Source: a bacterium
GTDB lineage: Bacteria > Verrucomicrobiota > Verrucomicrobiae > Opitutales > Opitutaceae
Length of the DNA: 8,876 nt
Direction of reading: 5' to 3'
Assembly: GCA_021780625.1 (NCBI GenBank)
Contig: JAJXYI010000626.1
Location: 1 to 8,876 of the forward strand
The position numbers and the translations under genes were made by a program. This document shows, in pieces, positions 1 through 6,205 of the stretch (position 1 is its first letter; the number at the start of each line of letters is the position of its first letter). Under the pieces are notes generated by a model. The model was not told the origin of the DNA, ran no database searches, and saw only the letters and a program-made list of their open reading frames with translations.

Positions 1-7
1 CTCCACC

Positions 8-565
8 ATGGCGTTCACCCAACTCGATTCCACGCCCGCGCTGGTCGTCATTGACCTCCAAAAGGGCATAGTCGCTCTGCCAACCGCCCGTCCCGCCGAG
101 GGCATCGTCGCCAATGCGGCCGCTCTCGCCCGCGCCTTTCGCGAACGCGGGCTGCCGGTGATCCTGGTCAACGTCGCAGGACGCGCTCCGGGACGCACCG
201 ATGCGACCTTCAATTTTTCACCTCCCCCCGACTGGGCCGAGCTCGCGCCGGGCCTGGGCGCCCAGCCGACCGACCTGCGCGTGACCAAGCTCCAGGTGGG
301 CGCCTTCTACGGCACCGCGCTCGAGTTGATCCTACGGCGCTGCGGAGTCACCCAAATCGTGCTGGCGGGCATCTCCACGAGTTTCGGCGTCGAGTCGACG
401 GCCCGTGCCGCGTACGACCAGGGCTACAACGTGGTTTTCGCTGAGGACGCGATGACGGATCGCGATCCCGCCTGCCACCAGCACAGCGTCGAGAAGATCT
501 TTCCACGTATCGGCCAAGTGACGACGAGCGAGCGGATCCTGGCGGCGTTCGCCTCAAGGCCCTGA
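8..565 (+). CDS. YecD-like isochorismatase-family hydrolase
   Basis: A 185-residue single-domain protein of the isochorismatase-like cysteine hydrolase fold, predicted to be cytoplasmic. The first beta strand carries the family Asp (ALVVIDLQ, D16), and K94 sits in the VTKLQVGAFYGT segment as the catalytic Lys. The third catalytic position, normally Cys in TN-x-CVEST, reads STSFGVEST, so Gly127 replaces the nucleophile. The same Gly is found in E. coli YecD, as I recall its sequence, and the GAFYGT-LEL-LRR and FPRI segments also match YecD well. True isochorismatases (EntB, PhzD) likewise lack the Cys. The substrate is unknown; amidase chemistry that needs a thiol is unlikely. The ATG at 8 opens the conserved N-terminus, and only 7 bases lie upstream, so no promoter can be judged. 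It converges with the thioredoxin gene across a 25-bp gap and shows no evident link to the respiratory genes. Confidence 0.9.
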   Translation: MAFTQLDSTPALVVIDLQKGIVALPTARPAEGIVANAAALARAFRERGLPVILVNVAGRAPGRTDATFNFSPPPDWAELAPGLGAQPTDLRVTKLQVGAFYGTALELILRRCGVTQIVLAGISTSFGVESTARAAYDQGYNVVFAEDAMTDRDPACHQHSVEKIFPRIGQVTTSERILAAFASRP

Positions 566-590
566 CGCCTGGAGGCCGGTTCACTGCGGC

Positions 591-1142
591 TCATTTCTCC
601 GCCAGGAGCGCGTCGAGGTCGGCCTTGACCTGATCGGGCGAGATCATGCCGACGTACTCGCGCGCGATGCGGCCGTGCCGGTCGATGATCTTCGTCACCG
701 GAATGCCCGTGACGTCGGCTGCGATCGCGCTGCCCGGCTGGGCCATCGCGACCGGATACTCCATCCCGTACTTCTTGACGAACGGACGCACGACGTCGGG
801 GCCGTCCTGGTCCATGGAGAGTCCGATGAACGAGACGCCCTTTGGCTCATAGGCTGCGGCTAGGCGAACCAGGTCGGGCGTCTCCGCCCGGCAAGGCGGG
901 CACCAGGTGGCAAAGAAGTTCACCAGCACCACATGCCCCCGCTGAGCGGAAAGGCTCCAGGTTCCGCCGGCGAGCGTGGAGACGGTAAAATCGGGAGCCG
1001 CAGCACGATCCGCGGGCGCGACAGCGTTGACCGCCTGCTGGGCACGGCGCGAGAGAATGCGGTTGATCGCAAAGAGACCGATCACGGCGATGAGGATCAG
1101 GCCGACGGTGCGGAAGAGATTGAGGCGGGAGTCGGAGGACAT
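591..1142 (-). CDS. membrane-anchored TlpA/ResA-type thiol-disulfide oxidoreductase
   Basis: A 183-residue thioredoxin-fold protein. Residues about 11-29 form one hydrophobic helix (uncleaved signal anchor) after a short N-terminus with two Arg, placing the rest in the periplasm. The AhpC/TSA-Redoxin-like domain starts near residue 48 (APDFTVSTL). The redox motif W80-C81-P-P-C84 follows NFFAT, and the cis-proline is P148 in TGIPVTK. The WCPPC motif and membrane anchor fit TlpA/ResA/CcmG proteins, which reduce disulfides, often on apocytochrome c or copper-binding proteins. It lies just beyond the terminator of an operon encoding a c-type cytochrome, so a role in heme attachment is plausible, but the terminator suggests it is transcribed separately. 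I see no clear Shine-Dalgarno before the ATG at 1142. The exact partner protein cannot be read from the sequence. Confidence 0.9.
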   Translation of the reverse strand: MSSDSRLNLFRTVGLILIAVIGLFAINRILSRRAQQAVNAVAPADRAAAPDFTVSTLAGGTWSLSAQRGHVVLVNFFATWCPPCRAETPDLVRLAAAYEPKGVSFIGLSMDQDGPDVVRPFVKKYGMEYPVAMAQPGSAIAADVTGIPVTKIIDRHGRIAREYVGMISPDQVKADLDALLAEK

Positions 1143-1350
1143 GGGATCCGGGAGTGGTAGTTATTCTGAGCCGGCGAACGGCTGACTTAATCTAACCAGA
1201 TAGGCGCCGGGCACACGGACAAAGTCGACTTTCCGCGAAACACCGTGATCGAAGGCCGGGCGCCGACACGAGGCTAGGCGTTTCAATCTGAGGCACGCGA
1301 TGAACCGACGGAAGACCGGGAAAACAAAGGCATGGAAAGTCCGACGATTG
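1143..1350. other. intergenic region upstream of the thioredoxin gene
   Basis: About 200 bp between the respiratory operon terminator and the thioredoxin start. I see no convincing gene. It should contain the minus-strand promoter of the thioredoxin gene, but I find no well-spaced -35/-10 pair. It holds the palindrome described separately at 1221-1232. Confidence 0.4.
1221..1232. repeat. 12-bp perfect palindrome AAAGTCGACTTT
   Basis: A self-complementary 12-mer, with CGG (1216-1218) and CCG (1233-1235) as further arms offset by two bases on the left. It lies 79 bp upstream of the thioredoxin start. A dyad like this could be an operator, but no known regulator motif is recognised and the function is unassigned. 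Confidence 0.3.
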
Positions 1351-1389
1351 AAAACTCAAAGCCCCGGAGTCAGTCGGGCCCCGGGGCTT
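1351..1389 (-). terminator. rho-independent terminator of the respiratory operon
   Basis: On the minus strand a perfect 9-bp stem AAGCCCCGG/CCGGGGCTT (plus-strand arms 1359-1367 and 1381-1389, 13-nt loop) is followed by a T-rich tail, TGAGTTTT. It begins 18 bp after the stop codon of the CydA-like/cytochrome c gene. On the plus strand no T run follows, so it acts for minus-strand transcription. It separates the operon from the thioredoxin gene. Confidence 0.85.
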
Positions 1390-1407
1390 CAGTGCCAGAC
1401 GGCAAAC

Positions 1408-2751
1408 TTAACGCTTCGAGAGCGTCGCGAGGTAATCGCCGAGGTCGCTGACCTCCTGCGGCGTGCCGGCGAGGGGCGGCATGAACGCGTGGTAGGGCGA
1501 ATCGGGCTTCGCCTCATGAAGGATCCGCAGCAGGCTTCCGATCGCCTCGCGGTCGCGGCCGGCCAGCAGACGGGTCATGGACCGATAGCCGTCGACGGTG
1601 TGACAGGCCATGCATTCGCCCCGGAAGATGGCCTGCCCTCGCGCGAGGTTCTCCGGTCCCTTGTCCGAGGTCCACATCGAGTGGGTCAGGTATCCGTCCT
1701 TGTTGAACCGGGCCACGTCGTAGTTGCGCACGCCGTTTGAATACATGTGCTCCCCGATCACATACGGTTTGCGCAGCATTTCGCGGGCGTATTCGGCCGC
1801 GGCGGTCGTCACCAGCGCCAAAACAAGGATCGACAGCGCATGGCCGAAGCCGAAATCCCGGGCCGAGCGCCAGGCGAAGAAATAGACCACACCAGCGATC
1901 GTCGCGGAGGTCATCACGATCACGAGCACGGTCCGGGTGACCTGGGTGAACATGCCCGTGCCGATCGTGGACATGCCAAACGAGAGCAGTTCGCGCTGGG
2001 CCGCCGGGACGCGATAGAGGTACCACGCGAGGAGGAAGGGCAGAGCGATGAACGAGGGGACCAGCCACTTCGCGCTCCAGCGAACGAGCTGGGCCTTCAG
2101 TTCGGCGCGGTCCTCCTCCATGCGGCTCGAGGTCACCAGGGCCCACACACCCGCAAGGGAGAAGCAGACCACCGTCCGCAGGAACAGGCTTGGCCAGTAG
2201 GTCGGATTGAAGAAGGCCTCCCAGAACCGGCCGGCCTCCTGGCCTGTGCCCGCGACCGCCAGCCATGCGGCGCCCGGGGTCAGCATGAAGGTCAGGATGC
2301 CGTTGATGATCACGAGCGTGAACAGGGAGGCGACGGCATAGACCCAACCCACCGCGAGGTGCAGTTCGTCGGACACGCGGCCCCACGTGTAGTAGTACAC
2401 CGCGGCGGCCGAGAGCTCGACGAGGAAGAACACCCACTCGATCGCCCAGCCGAAGACGAAGTTGTGGATCAGCGTGCTCGTGGCCTCGGGGTTTGCGAGT
2501 CCGATGGCAAACCAGATACCGACGCCCGACACGGCGCCGAAGACGCCCGTGAGGATCAGGAAGAACCTCGAGTGTGCGCGCAGCGGCTCCAGCCACTCGC
2601 GCCGCCCCTGCTTCAGCGCCTTGCGTTCGGTGAGCGGGAGATAAAGCCCTCCGCCGACGGCGAAGTGCGAGATCATGATGTGGAAGATGGCGATCAGACC
2701 GATGACCCAGCCCGAGCCCAGATACGGCACATTCCAGAAAGGATAGTTCAT
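1408..2751 (-). CDS. CydA-like (cytochrome bd subunit I-like) protein with C-terminal cytochrome c domain
   Basis: 447 residues. About eight membrane helices (roughly 12-36, 62-84, 96-121, 132-157, 187-208, 228-246, 270-293, 303-321) match E. coli CydA helices 1-8. H24 in helix 1 (IFHIMISHF) fits the H19 position of the high-spin heme. WAIEW-VE (E105, E112) fits the E99/E107 region, although with one residue less between them. EYAREMLRKPYVIGE (320-334) fits the segment around GRQPW. R192 occupies the place of b558 ligand H186, and V275 appears to replace M393. The Q-loop between helices 6 and 7 is only about 20 residues. Instead of helix 9 there is a class I cytochrome c domain: C380-M-A-C383-H384 with likely distal Met424 (AFMPPLAG). 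Eight helices with N-out topology would place the heme c in the periplasm. Likely role: terminal reductase subunit fed by cytochrome c. It starts 18 bp after cytochrome b, without a clear Shine-Dalgarno. The family call is firm; the electron acceptor is inferred. Confidence 0.88.
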   Translation of the reverse strand: MNYPFWNVPYLGSGWVIGLIAIFHIMISHFAVGGGLYLPLTERKALKQGRREWLEPLRAHSRFFLILTGVFGAVSGVGIWFAIGLANPEATSTLIHNFVFGWAIEWVFFLVELSAAAVYYYTWGRVSDELHLAVGWVYAVASLFTLVIINGILTFMLTPGAAWLAVAGTGQEAGRFWEAFFNPTYWPSLFLRTVVCFSLAGVWALVTSSRMEEDRAELKAQLVRWSAKWLVPSFIALPFLLAWYLYRVPAAQRELLSFGMSTIGTGMFTQVTRTVLVIVMTSATIAGVVYFFAWRSARDFGFGHALSILVLALVTTAAAEYAREMLRKPYVIGEHMYSNGVRNYDVARFNKDGYLTHSMWTSDKGPENLARGQAIFRGECMACHTVDGYRSMTRLLAGRDREAIGSLLRILHEAKPDSPYHAFMPPLAGTPQEVSDLGDYLATLSKR

Positions 2752-2769
2752 GACAGCAGTGGTTGGGGG

Positions 2770-3849
2770 TTAGAGGACGGCGTAGCCCCAGATGGTCGTC
2801 ACCAGGAGGATGCCAAGCACCACGAAGCCAAACCACGTGGCCTGGCGCCCGCGCCTGCCGGGGCGGGTGTCGGGATCGAACAGCGGTATCAGGAACCAAA
2901 GCACAAGGCCCAGGGTGAAGAGCACCATGCCCGCCCCCTCGCCCGCAGATCCGGGGAACCAGCGTCCGAAGAGCTTCAGGACCTGGAAGGAGCTCATGAA
3001 ATACCACTCCGGATGGATACCCGCGGGCGCTGGCTTGAGCGCGTCGGCGGCGCTGCCGAGGTCCCAGGGGAAGATCGCGGCCATGACCGCGAGCGCATTC
3101 AGCGCGATCAGCCACATCGCGAGATCCTTCATCAGGAAGTTCGGGAAGAACGGCACCGTCTTGCGCTGCGCCACGGGCTTATTCTGCTCCGAGGGCGGGA
3201 GCGCATTGCCGTGCCTCTGGACCAGCCACAGGTGGAAACCAAGGAGCGGCACGAAAAGCGCCGGAAGGATCACCACATGCAGCGCGAAGAACCGCTGCAC
3301 CGTGAAGGCGGTCACGTCCGGTCCGCCCCGAACGATGTCGCCGATCTTCGAGCCGATGAGCGGCAGCGAGGTGGGAATCTCGAGGCCGACCTTCGTCGCG
3401 AAGTACGCGAGCGTGTTCATCGGGAGCAGGTATCCGCTGAAGCCGAACACGAGCGTGAGCAGGAGCAGGATCATCCCCGACCACCAGCCGAACTCCCTCG
3501 GATTCCGATAGGCCTTCATGAAGAACACCGAGAACATGTGCACGAAGATGGCGGCGATCATGAGGTTCGCCGACCACGAGTGCGCCGAGCGGATGAGCCA
3601 TCCGAAATGGATCTCATAGGTGATCTGCCGCACCGACTCGAAGGCGTCGGGGCCGGGCCGATAGTACACGAGCAGGAGCACGCCGGTCACCGCCTGCACG
3701 AGGAACAGGAACAGCGAGATGCCTCCCCAGTAATACCAGAACGACTGACGGTGCTGGGGCACGGTCTTGTGCTTGGCGAAGGCCATGAGCTCCGAAAGCC
3801 CGAGCCGCTCGTCGATCCAGGAAAAAGCCGAATTGGATTTTTGGTTCAT
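2770..3849 (-). CDS. cytochrome b of a bc/b6f-type menaquinol-oxidising complex
   Basis: 359 residues, seven membrane helices: a four-helix cytochrome b6-like half and a three-helix subunit-IV-like half in one chain. Heme ligands are H90 and H104 (x13 spacing) in helix B, and H191 and H206 (x14 spacing) in helix D; the x14 spacing is typical of b6f and Firmicute-type cytochromes. The Qo-site motif P280-E-W-Y283 is intact. IHFGWLIRSAHSWSAN is strikingly close to chloroplast b6. The b6 cysteine that holds heme ci (FYCLGG) is Tyr40 here (WYYWGG), so a covalent heme ci is not expected. The ATG at 3849 was chosen because AAAGGAG lies 6 nt upstream and the start falls 14 bp after the Rieske stop; a longer open frame upstream overlaps the Rieske gene and is not coding. 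It works with the Rieske protein to oxidise quinol, probably menaquinol, at the membrane. Confidence 0.95.
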   Translation of the reverse strand: MNQKSNSAFSWIDERLGLSELMAFAKHKTVPQHRQSFWYYWGGISLFLFLVQAVTGVLLLVYYRPGPDAFESVRQITYEIHFGWLIRSAHSWSANLMIAAIFVHMFSVFFMKAYRNPREFGWWSGMILLLLTLVFGFSGYLLPMNTLAYFATKVGLEIPTSLPLIGSKIGDIVRGGPDVTAFTVQRFFALHVVILPALFVPLLGFHLWLVQRHGNALPPSEQNKPVAQRKTVPFFPNFLMKDLAMWLIALNALAVMAAIFPWDLGSAADALKPAPAGIHPEWYFMSSFQVLKLFGRWFPGSAGEGAGMVLFTLGLVLWFLIPLFDPDTRPGRRGRQATWFGFVVLGILLVTTIWGYAVL

Positions 3850-3863
3850 GTGGGGCTCCTTTC

Positions 3864-4349
3864 TCAGACGCGCGACACCTTCACGTCGCCCTTGTCGACC
3901 GTCACCTTGTACGCCGTGAGCGGGCGCGGGGGCGGTCCGTCGATGTTTTTGCCGGTGTAGGCGTTGTATACGCCGCCGTGGCAGGCGCACTTGATGAGGT
4001 CCGCCTCGGGATGGTACTGGACGGTGCAGCCCAGGTGGGTGCAGACCGCGGTGAGCGCGACCCACTTGCCGTCCTTGTGGTGGATCAGCACCGCGGGATG
4101 GGCGCCGAACTTGAACATCAGCGCCGTGCCCGCGGGAAGGTGCTCGGCGTCCTTGAGCGTGACCTCCGACACGGCGGCCTCGGCGGCCTCCATCTCGGCG
4201 GGCGACGTCAGGTAGCGGTAGACCGGATAGCCTATCGCCGCCGCATAACAGGCGCCGACGGCACCCACGGCCAGCTTCACGAATCCGCGCCGGGAAAGCG
4301 CCTCGTCGGAGGATTCCATTGTGTTTGAATTTCCGGATACGTCGTTCAT
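3864..4349 (-). CDS. Rieske [2Fe-2S] protein of the quinol-oxidising complex
   Basis: 161 residues. A Tat signal, S19-R-R-G-F-V-K25, precedes a hydrophobic helix (about 26-47) that anchors the protein, so the cluster domain is folded in the cytoplasm and exported. Box 1 is C103-T-H105-L-G-C108 and box 2 is C121-A-C123-H124-G-G. Cluster ligands are C103, H105, C123 and H124; C108-C121 is the expected disulfide. The Ser that follows CHG in high-potential Rieske proteins is Gly126, while the Tyr two residues later (Y128) is kept, which predicts a lowered potential suited to menaquinol. The ATG at 4349 overlaps the stop of the upstream membrane gene (ATGA) and has GGGAG 6 nt before it, so translation is probably coupled. 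Electrons from quinol pass through this cluster, probably to the fused cytochrome c at the end of the operon, since no cytochrome c1 is encoded here. Confidence 0.95.
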   Translation of the reverse strand: MNDVSGNSNTMESSDEALSRRGFVKLAVGAVGACYAAAIGYPVYRYLTSPAEMEAAEAAVSEVTLKDAEHLPAGTALMFKFGAHPAVLIHHKDGKWVALTAVCTHLGCTVQYHPEADLIKCACHGGVYNAYTGKNIDGPPPRPLTAYKVTVDKGDVKVSRV

Positions 4350-5473
4350 GGGAGGCTCCCTTCCGACTGCGTCTTTGCACGCGCCATCACCGAGACCAGC
4401 CAGGCCAGCGCGCCGAGGCCTGCGACGAAGACCACGAAGAACACCGCGACCACGGACCAGTTGGTCACCACGACGCGGTCCCAGACATTGAATCCCTTCG
4501 CAGCGAGCGTGAGATCGCGGAGGCCATCGCGGAACAGCGTCCAGGCGGCGATCGTAAGCACCACCAGCAGCGCACTGCCGTAGGCCGCGACCGAGGACCT
4601 GGGACGGGCGACTGCAGCCCAGGCTCCGAAGAGCAGCACCCCGGCGGCCAACACGGTCCAGGCCAGCCGGCAGTCCGCATAGACCGCGTTCGAGCCAAGC
4701 GCCTCGCGCAGCGATGGGGCGAGCGAACCGAGCAACATGACGCCGACCGCGCCCTGGGCCACGATTCCGATCACGGCCAGGCGGCCGCCAAGCCCCGACA
4801 GATGCCGAGCGAGGGCGGCCTCGATGGATTTCCTCGAGGAGATCCACACCATCCACAGGCCCGCGACCCACACGCCGCCCGCCATCATGAAAAGCCAGCG
4901 CGGCAACTCCGTGGGGTCATGGGGCGGCAGGTGAAGCCCGACGGACGACGCCTCGTACATCGACCGCCAGACCTCGGGTCGAAGCATGAGGGTCATGTTC
5001 ATCGTGTAGATCCGCGCGATGCCCCCCGCCAGCAACCAGGCGAGCCCGCCGATCCACCACACCGCCCTCCCCTGCTCCGTCCCCTTGGCGAAGCGGTACA
5101 GCAGCCAGTAGCAGGCCATCAGCAGGAAGATCACCGAGATCCAGTACACGCCGATCAGCACGCTGCTCGTGTACAGGGCGCGGCCGTAGAGCACCTGGGA
5201 GAACAGCAGAGGCGGCACACCCAGGTTGATCACATAGGTCATCACGATCGGCATGCGCCTCGCGAGCGCCGCCGACGCGCCCAACTGGAGTTCGGAGCCC
5301 GGCGTCCCGCGTCGGAGCACTCCGGCGAGGTTCAGGAAGATCGCGGCGAGGAGCCCTCCGATGAGGACCTCCACGGCCACGAAGTGAAGCGACAGCGTCA
5401 GCACGTGCAGGCCCTTGAAGAGCCACACCGGTGCCGGCAGCGGGATCGGATCGACAGCTGGAAACGTAGTCAT
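4346..5473 (-). CDS. polytopic membrane protein, possible second subunit of the bd-like complex
   Basis: 375 residues, about nine hydrophobic helices (roughly 17-50, 77-96, 103-127, 136-157, 191-212, 229-252, 268-288, 296-314, 335-362). I do not recognise a named family. The first helix (LSLHFVAVEVLIGG, H30) resembles CydA helix 1 around the H19 heme ligand, and ARRMPIVMTYVINLGVPP (71-88) recalls the start of CydA helix 2, so it may be a divergent bd-superfamily subunit filling the place of CydB. Other notable residues are H23, E35, H181 and H185, the last two in a Pro-rich loop. There is no CxxCH motif. It overlaps the Rieske gene by 4 bp, which argues for a shared complex. The ATG at 5473 was preferred over a GTG at 5524, which would overlap the Rrf2 gene and add a 17-residue tail; neither has a clear Shine-Dalgarno. 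The gene is certain, the function is inferred. Confidence 0.85.
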   Translation of the reverse strand: MTTFPAVDPIPLPAPVWLFKGLHVLTLSLHFVAVEVLIGGLLAAIFLNLAGVLRRGTPGSELQLGASAALARRMPIVMTYVINLGVPPLLFSQVLYGRALYTSSVLIGVYWISVIFLLMACYWLLYRFAKGTEQGRAVWWIGGLAWLLAGGIARIYTMNMTLMLRPEVWRSMYEASSVGLHLPPHDPTELPRWLFMMAGGVWVAGLWMVWISSRKSIEAALARHLSGLGGRLAVIGIVAQGAVGVMLLGSLAPSLREALGSNAVYADCRLAWTVLAAGVLLFGAWAAVARPRSSVAAYGSALLVVLTIAAWTLFRDGLRDLTLAAKGFNVWDRVVVTNWSVVAVFFVVFVAGLGALAWLVSVMARAKTQSEGSLP

Positions 5474-5514
5474 GGCGATGATGGGGTATGGAACAAAGTC
5501 GAAGAGGCTGGCGC

Positions 5515-5988
5515 TCAGGCGCACGCGACGCGGCGTCTGGCGGGGGCCGGGTGAAGGGCGCGGTGGGCGAGCGCGTGGCCAGGGGTGTTTCGGGCGAGCA
5601 GGTCGAACCGGGACGCGGCGAGACTCTCGCGAAGCGCGCGGTCGGCCTCACACCACACACCCTGGATCGGACACCGGGACGCGAGCGGGCAGCCCTTGCC
5701 GCCATGAGTGCAGCGGTTGAGCGCGATGCGTCCCTCCATCGCCTCCACGATGTCGAGCAGCGAGATCTCGTTCGCGGGCCGGGCGAGTCGCAGCCCTCCG
5801 GAGGCACCCCGGACCGTCTTGAGGATCCCCGCCTTCACGAGACTCCCGACCAGCCGGCGCACGAAGGGCAGCGGCATTGCGCGGGCCTCCGCGACCTCGC
5901 GGATCGAAACCTGCGCGTCGCCGTCGACGGCCGCCAGGTGGAGCACCAGCCTCGCTGCGTAATCGGTATGTCGTGCGATCGAGAGCAT
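5515..5988 (-). CDS. Rrf2-family transcriptional regulator with a four-cysteine Fe-S motif
   Basis: 157 residues. The N-terminal winged helix-turn-helix of Rrf2 proteins is clear (TDYAARLVLHLA, then IREVAEARAMPLPFVRRLV at 29-47, then VRGASGGLRLAR). SLLDIVEAMEG precedes the sensor loop. Cysteines are at C93, C100, C106 and C113; IscR/NsrR proteins use three Cys about 5-7 apart for a [2Fe-2S] or [4Fe-4S] cluster, so the first three fit and C113 is extra. Members of this family sense Fe-S status, NO or redox state. About 30 C-terminal residues rich in Arg, Ala and His look non-conserved. It is the first gene of the respiratory operon, 41 bp before the membrane-subunit gene, and probably controls that operon and itself. 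A perfect palindrome lies 24 bp before its start codon. The signal it senses cannot be told from the sequence. Confidence 0.92.
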   Translation of the reverse strand: MLSIARHTDYAARLVLHLAAVDGDAQVSIREVAEARAMPLPFVRRLVGSLVKAGILKTVRGASGGLRLARPANEISLLDIVEAMEGRIALNRCTHGGKGCPLASRCPIQGVWCEADRALRESLAASRFDLLARNTPGHALAHRALHPAPARRRVACA

Positions 5989-6011
5989 TGACGGGCATAG
6001 GTGACAACCCC

Positions 6012-6023
6012 GGTAACATTACC
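6012..6023. promoter_or_regulatory. candidate operator GGTAA-N2-TTACC
   Basis: A perfect inverted repeat, GGTAACATTACC on the plus strand, ends 24 bp before the Rrf2 start codon. Position and symmetry suit an operator for the dimeric Rrf2 regulator acting on its own operon. It does not match the IscR or NsrR consensus as I know them, so the assignment rests on location only. Confidence 0.4.
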
Positions 6024-6193
6024 TCGTCGATCACAATTCGAGCTCCGGAGGCATCCACCATCCTTCCCAGCGGAATTCCCCATTGCCCTGGGAGACCCAT
6101 TCTTGCGACTGCAACGCAACGGCGTCTCAGTTCGCTCTCGCGACGGCCCTCAAGAGGACGGGATATCGGCCCCCAAATACCCGATTTCTTGAA

Positions 6194-6205
6194 ATTCTAA
6201 TTTTA
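6194..6205 (-). promoter_or_regulatory. possible -10 elements in an AT-rich patch
   Basis: On the minus strand this patch reads TAAAATTAGAAT, containing two overlapping candidates for a sigma-70 -10 box (TAAAAT and TAGAAT). The -35 region upstream is poor (for example ATGCCG at 18-bp spacing). If used, it would start the Rrf2 operon with a leader of nearly 200 nt. Weak evidence. Confidence 0.2.

Noticed and set aside
1514..3115. Long minus-strand open frame of over 500 codons
   Set aside because: Arg/Pro/His-rich translation overlapping the CydA-like and cytochrome b genes in another frame; a high-GC shadow without domains.
1747..3960. Plus-strand open frame of over 700 codons opposite the respiratory genes
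   Set aside because: Composition dominated by Arg, Glu, His and Gly with no motif; antisense to three well-supported genes.
3974..3985. CACH in the Rieske protein as a c-type heme site
   Set aside because: It is the second Rieske box (C-x-C-H-G), lacks the CxxCH spacing, and pairs with CTHLGC.
3864..4871. Extended minus-strand frame upstream of the Rieske start
   Set aside because: The extra N-terminal part is an out-of-frame reading of the membrane-protein gene; the ATG at 4349 has a Shine-Dalgarno and a Tat signal.
5474..5524. Upstream GTG start for the membrane-subunit gene
   Set aside because: It would overlap the Rrf2 coding end and add a tail not like a membrane-protein start; the ATG at 5473 directly precedes the conserved-looking helix.
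4319..5554. Plus-strand open frame of about 400 codons
   Set aside because: Antisense to the membrane-subunit gene, low-complexity charged translation, no recognisable domain.
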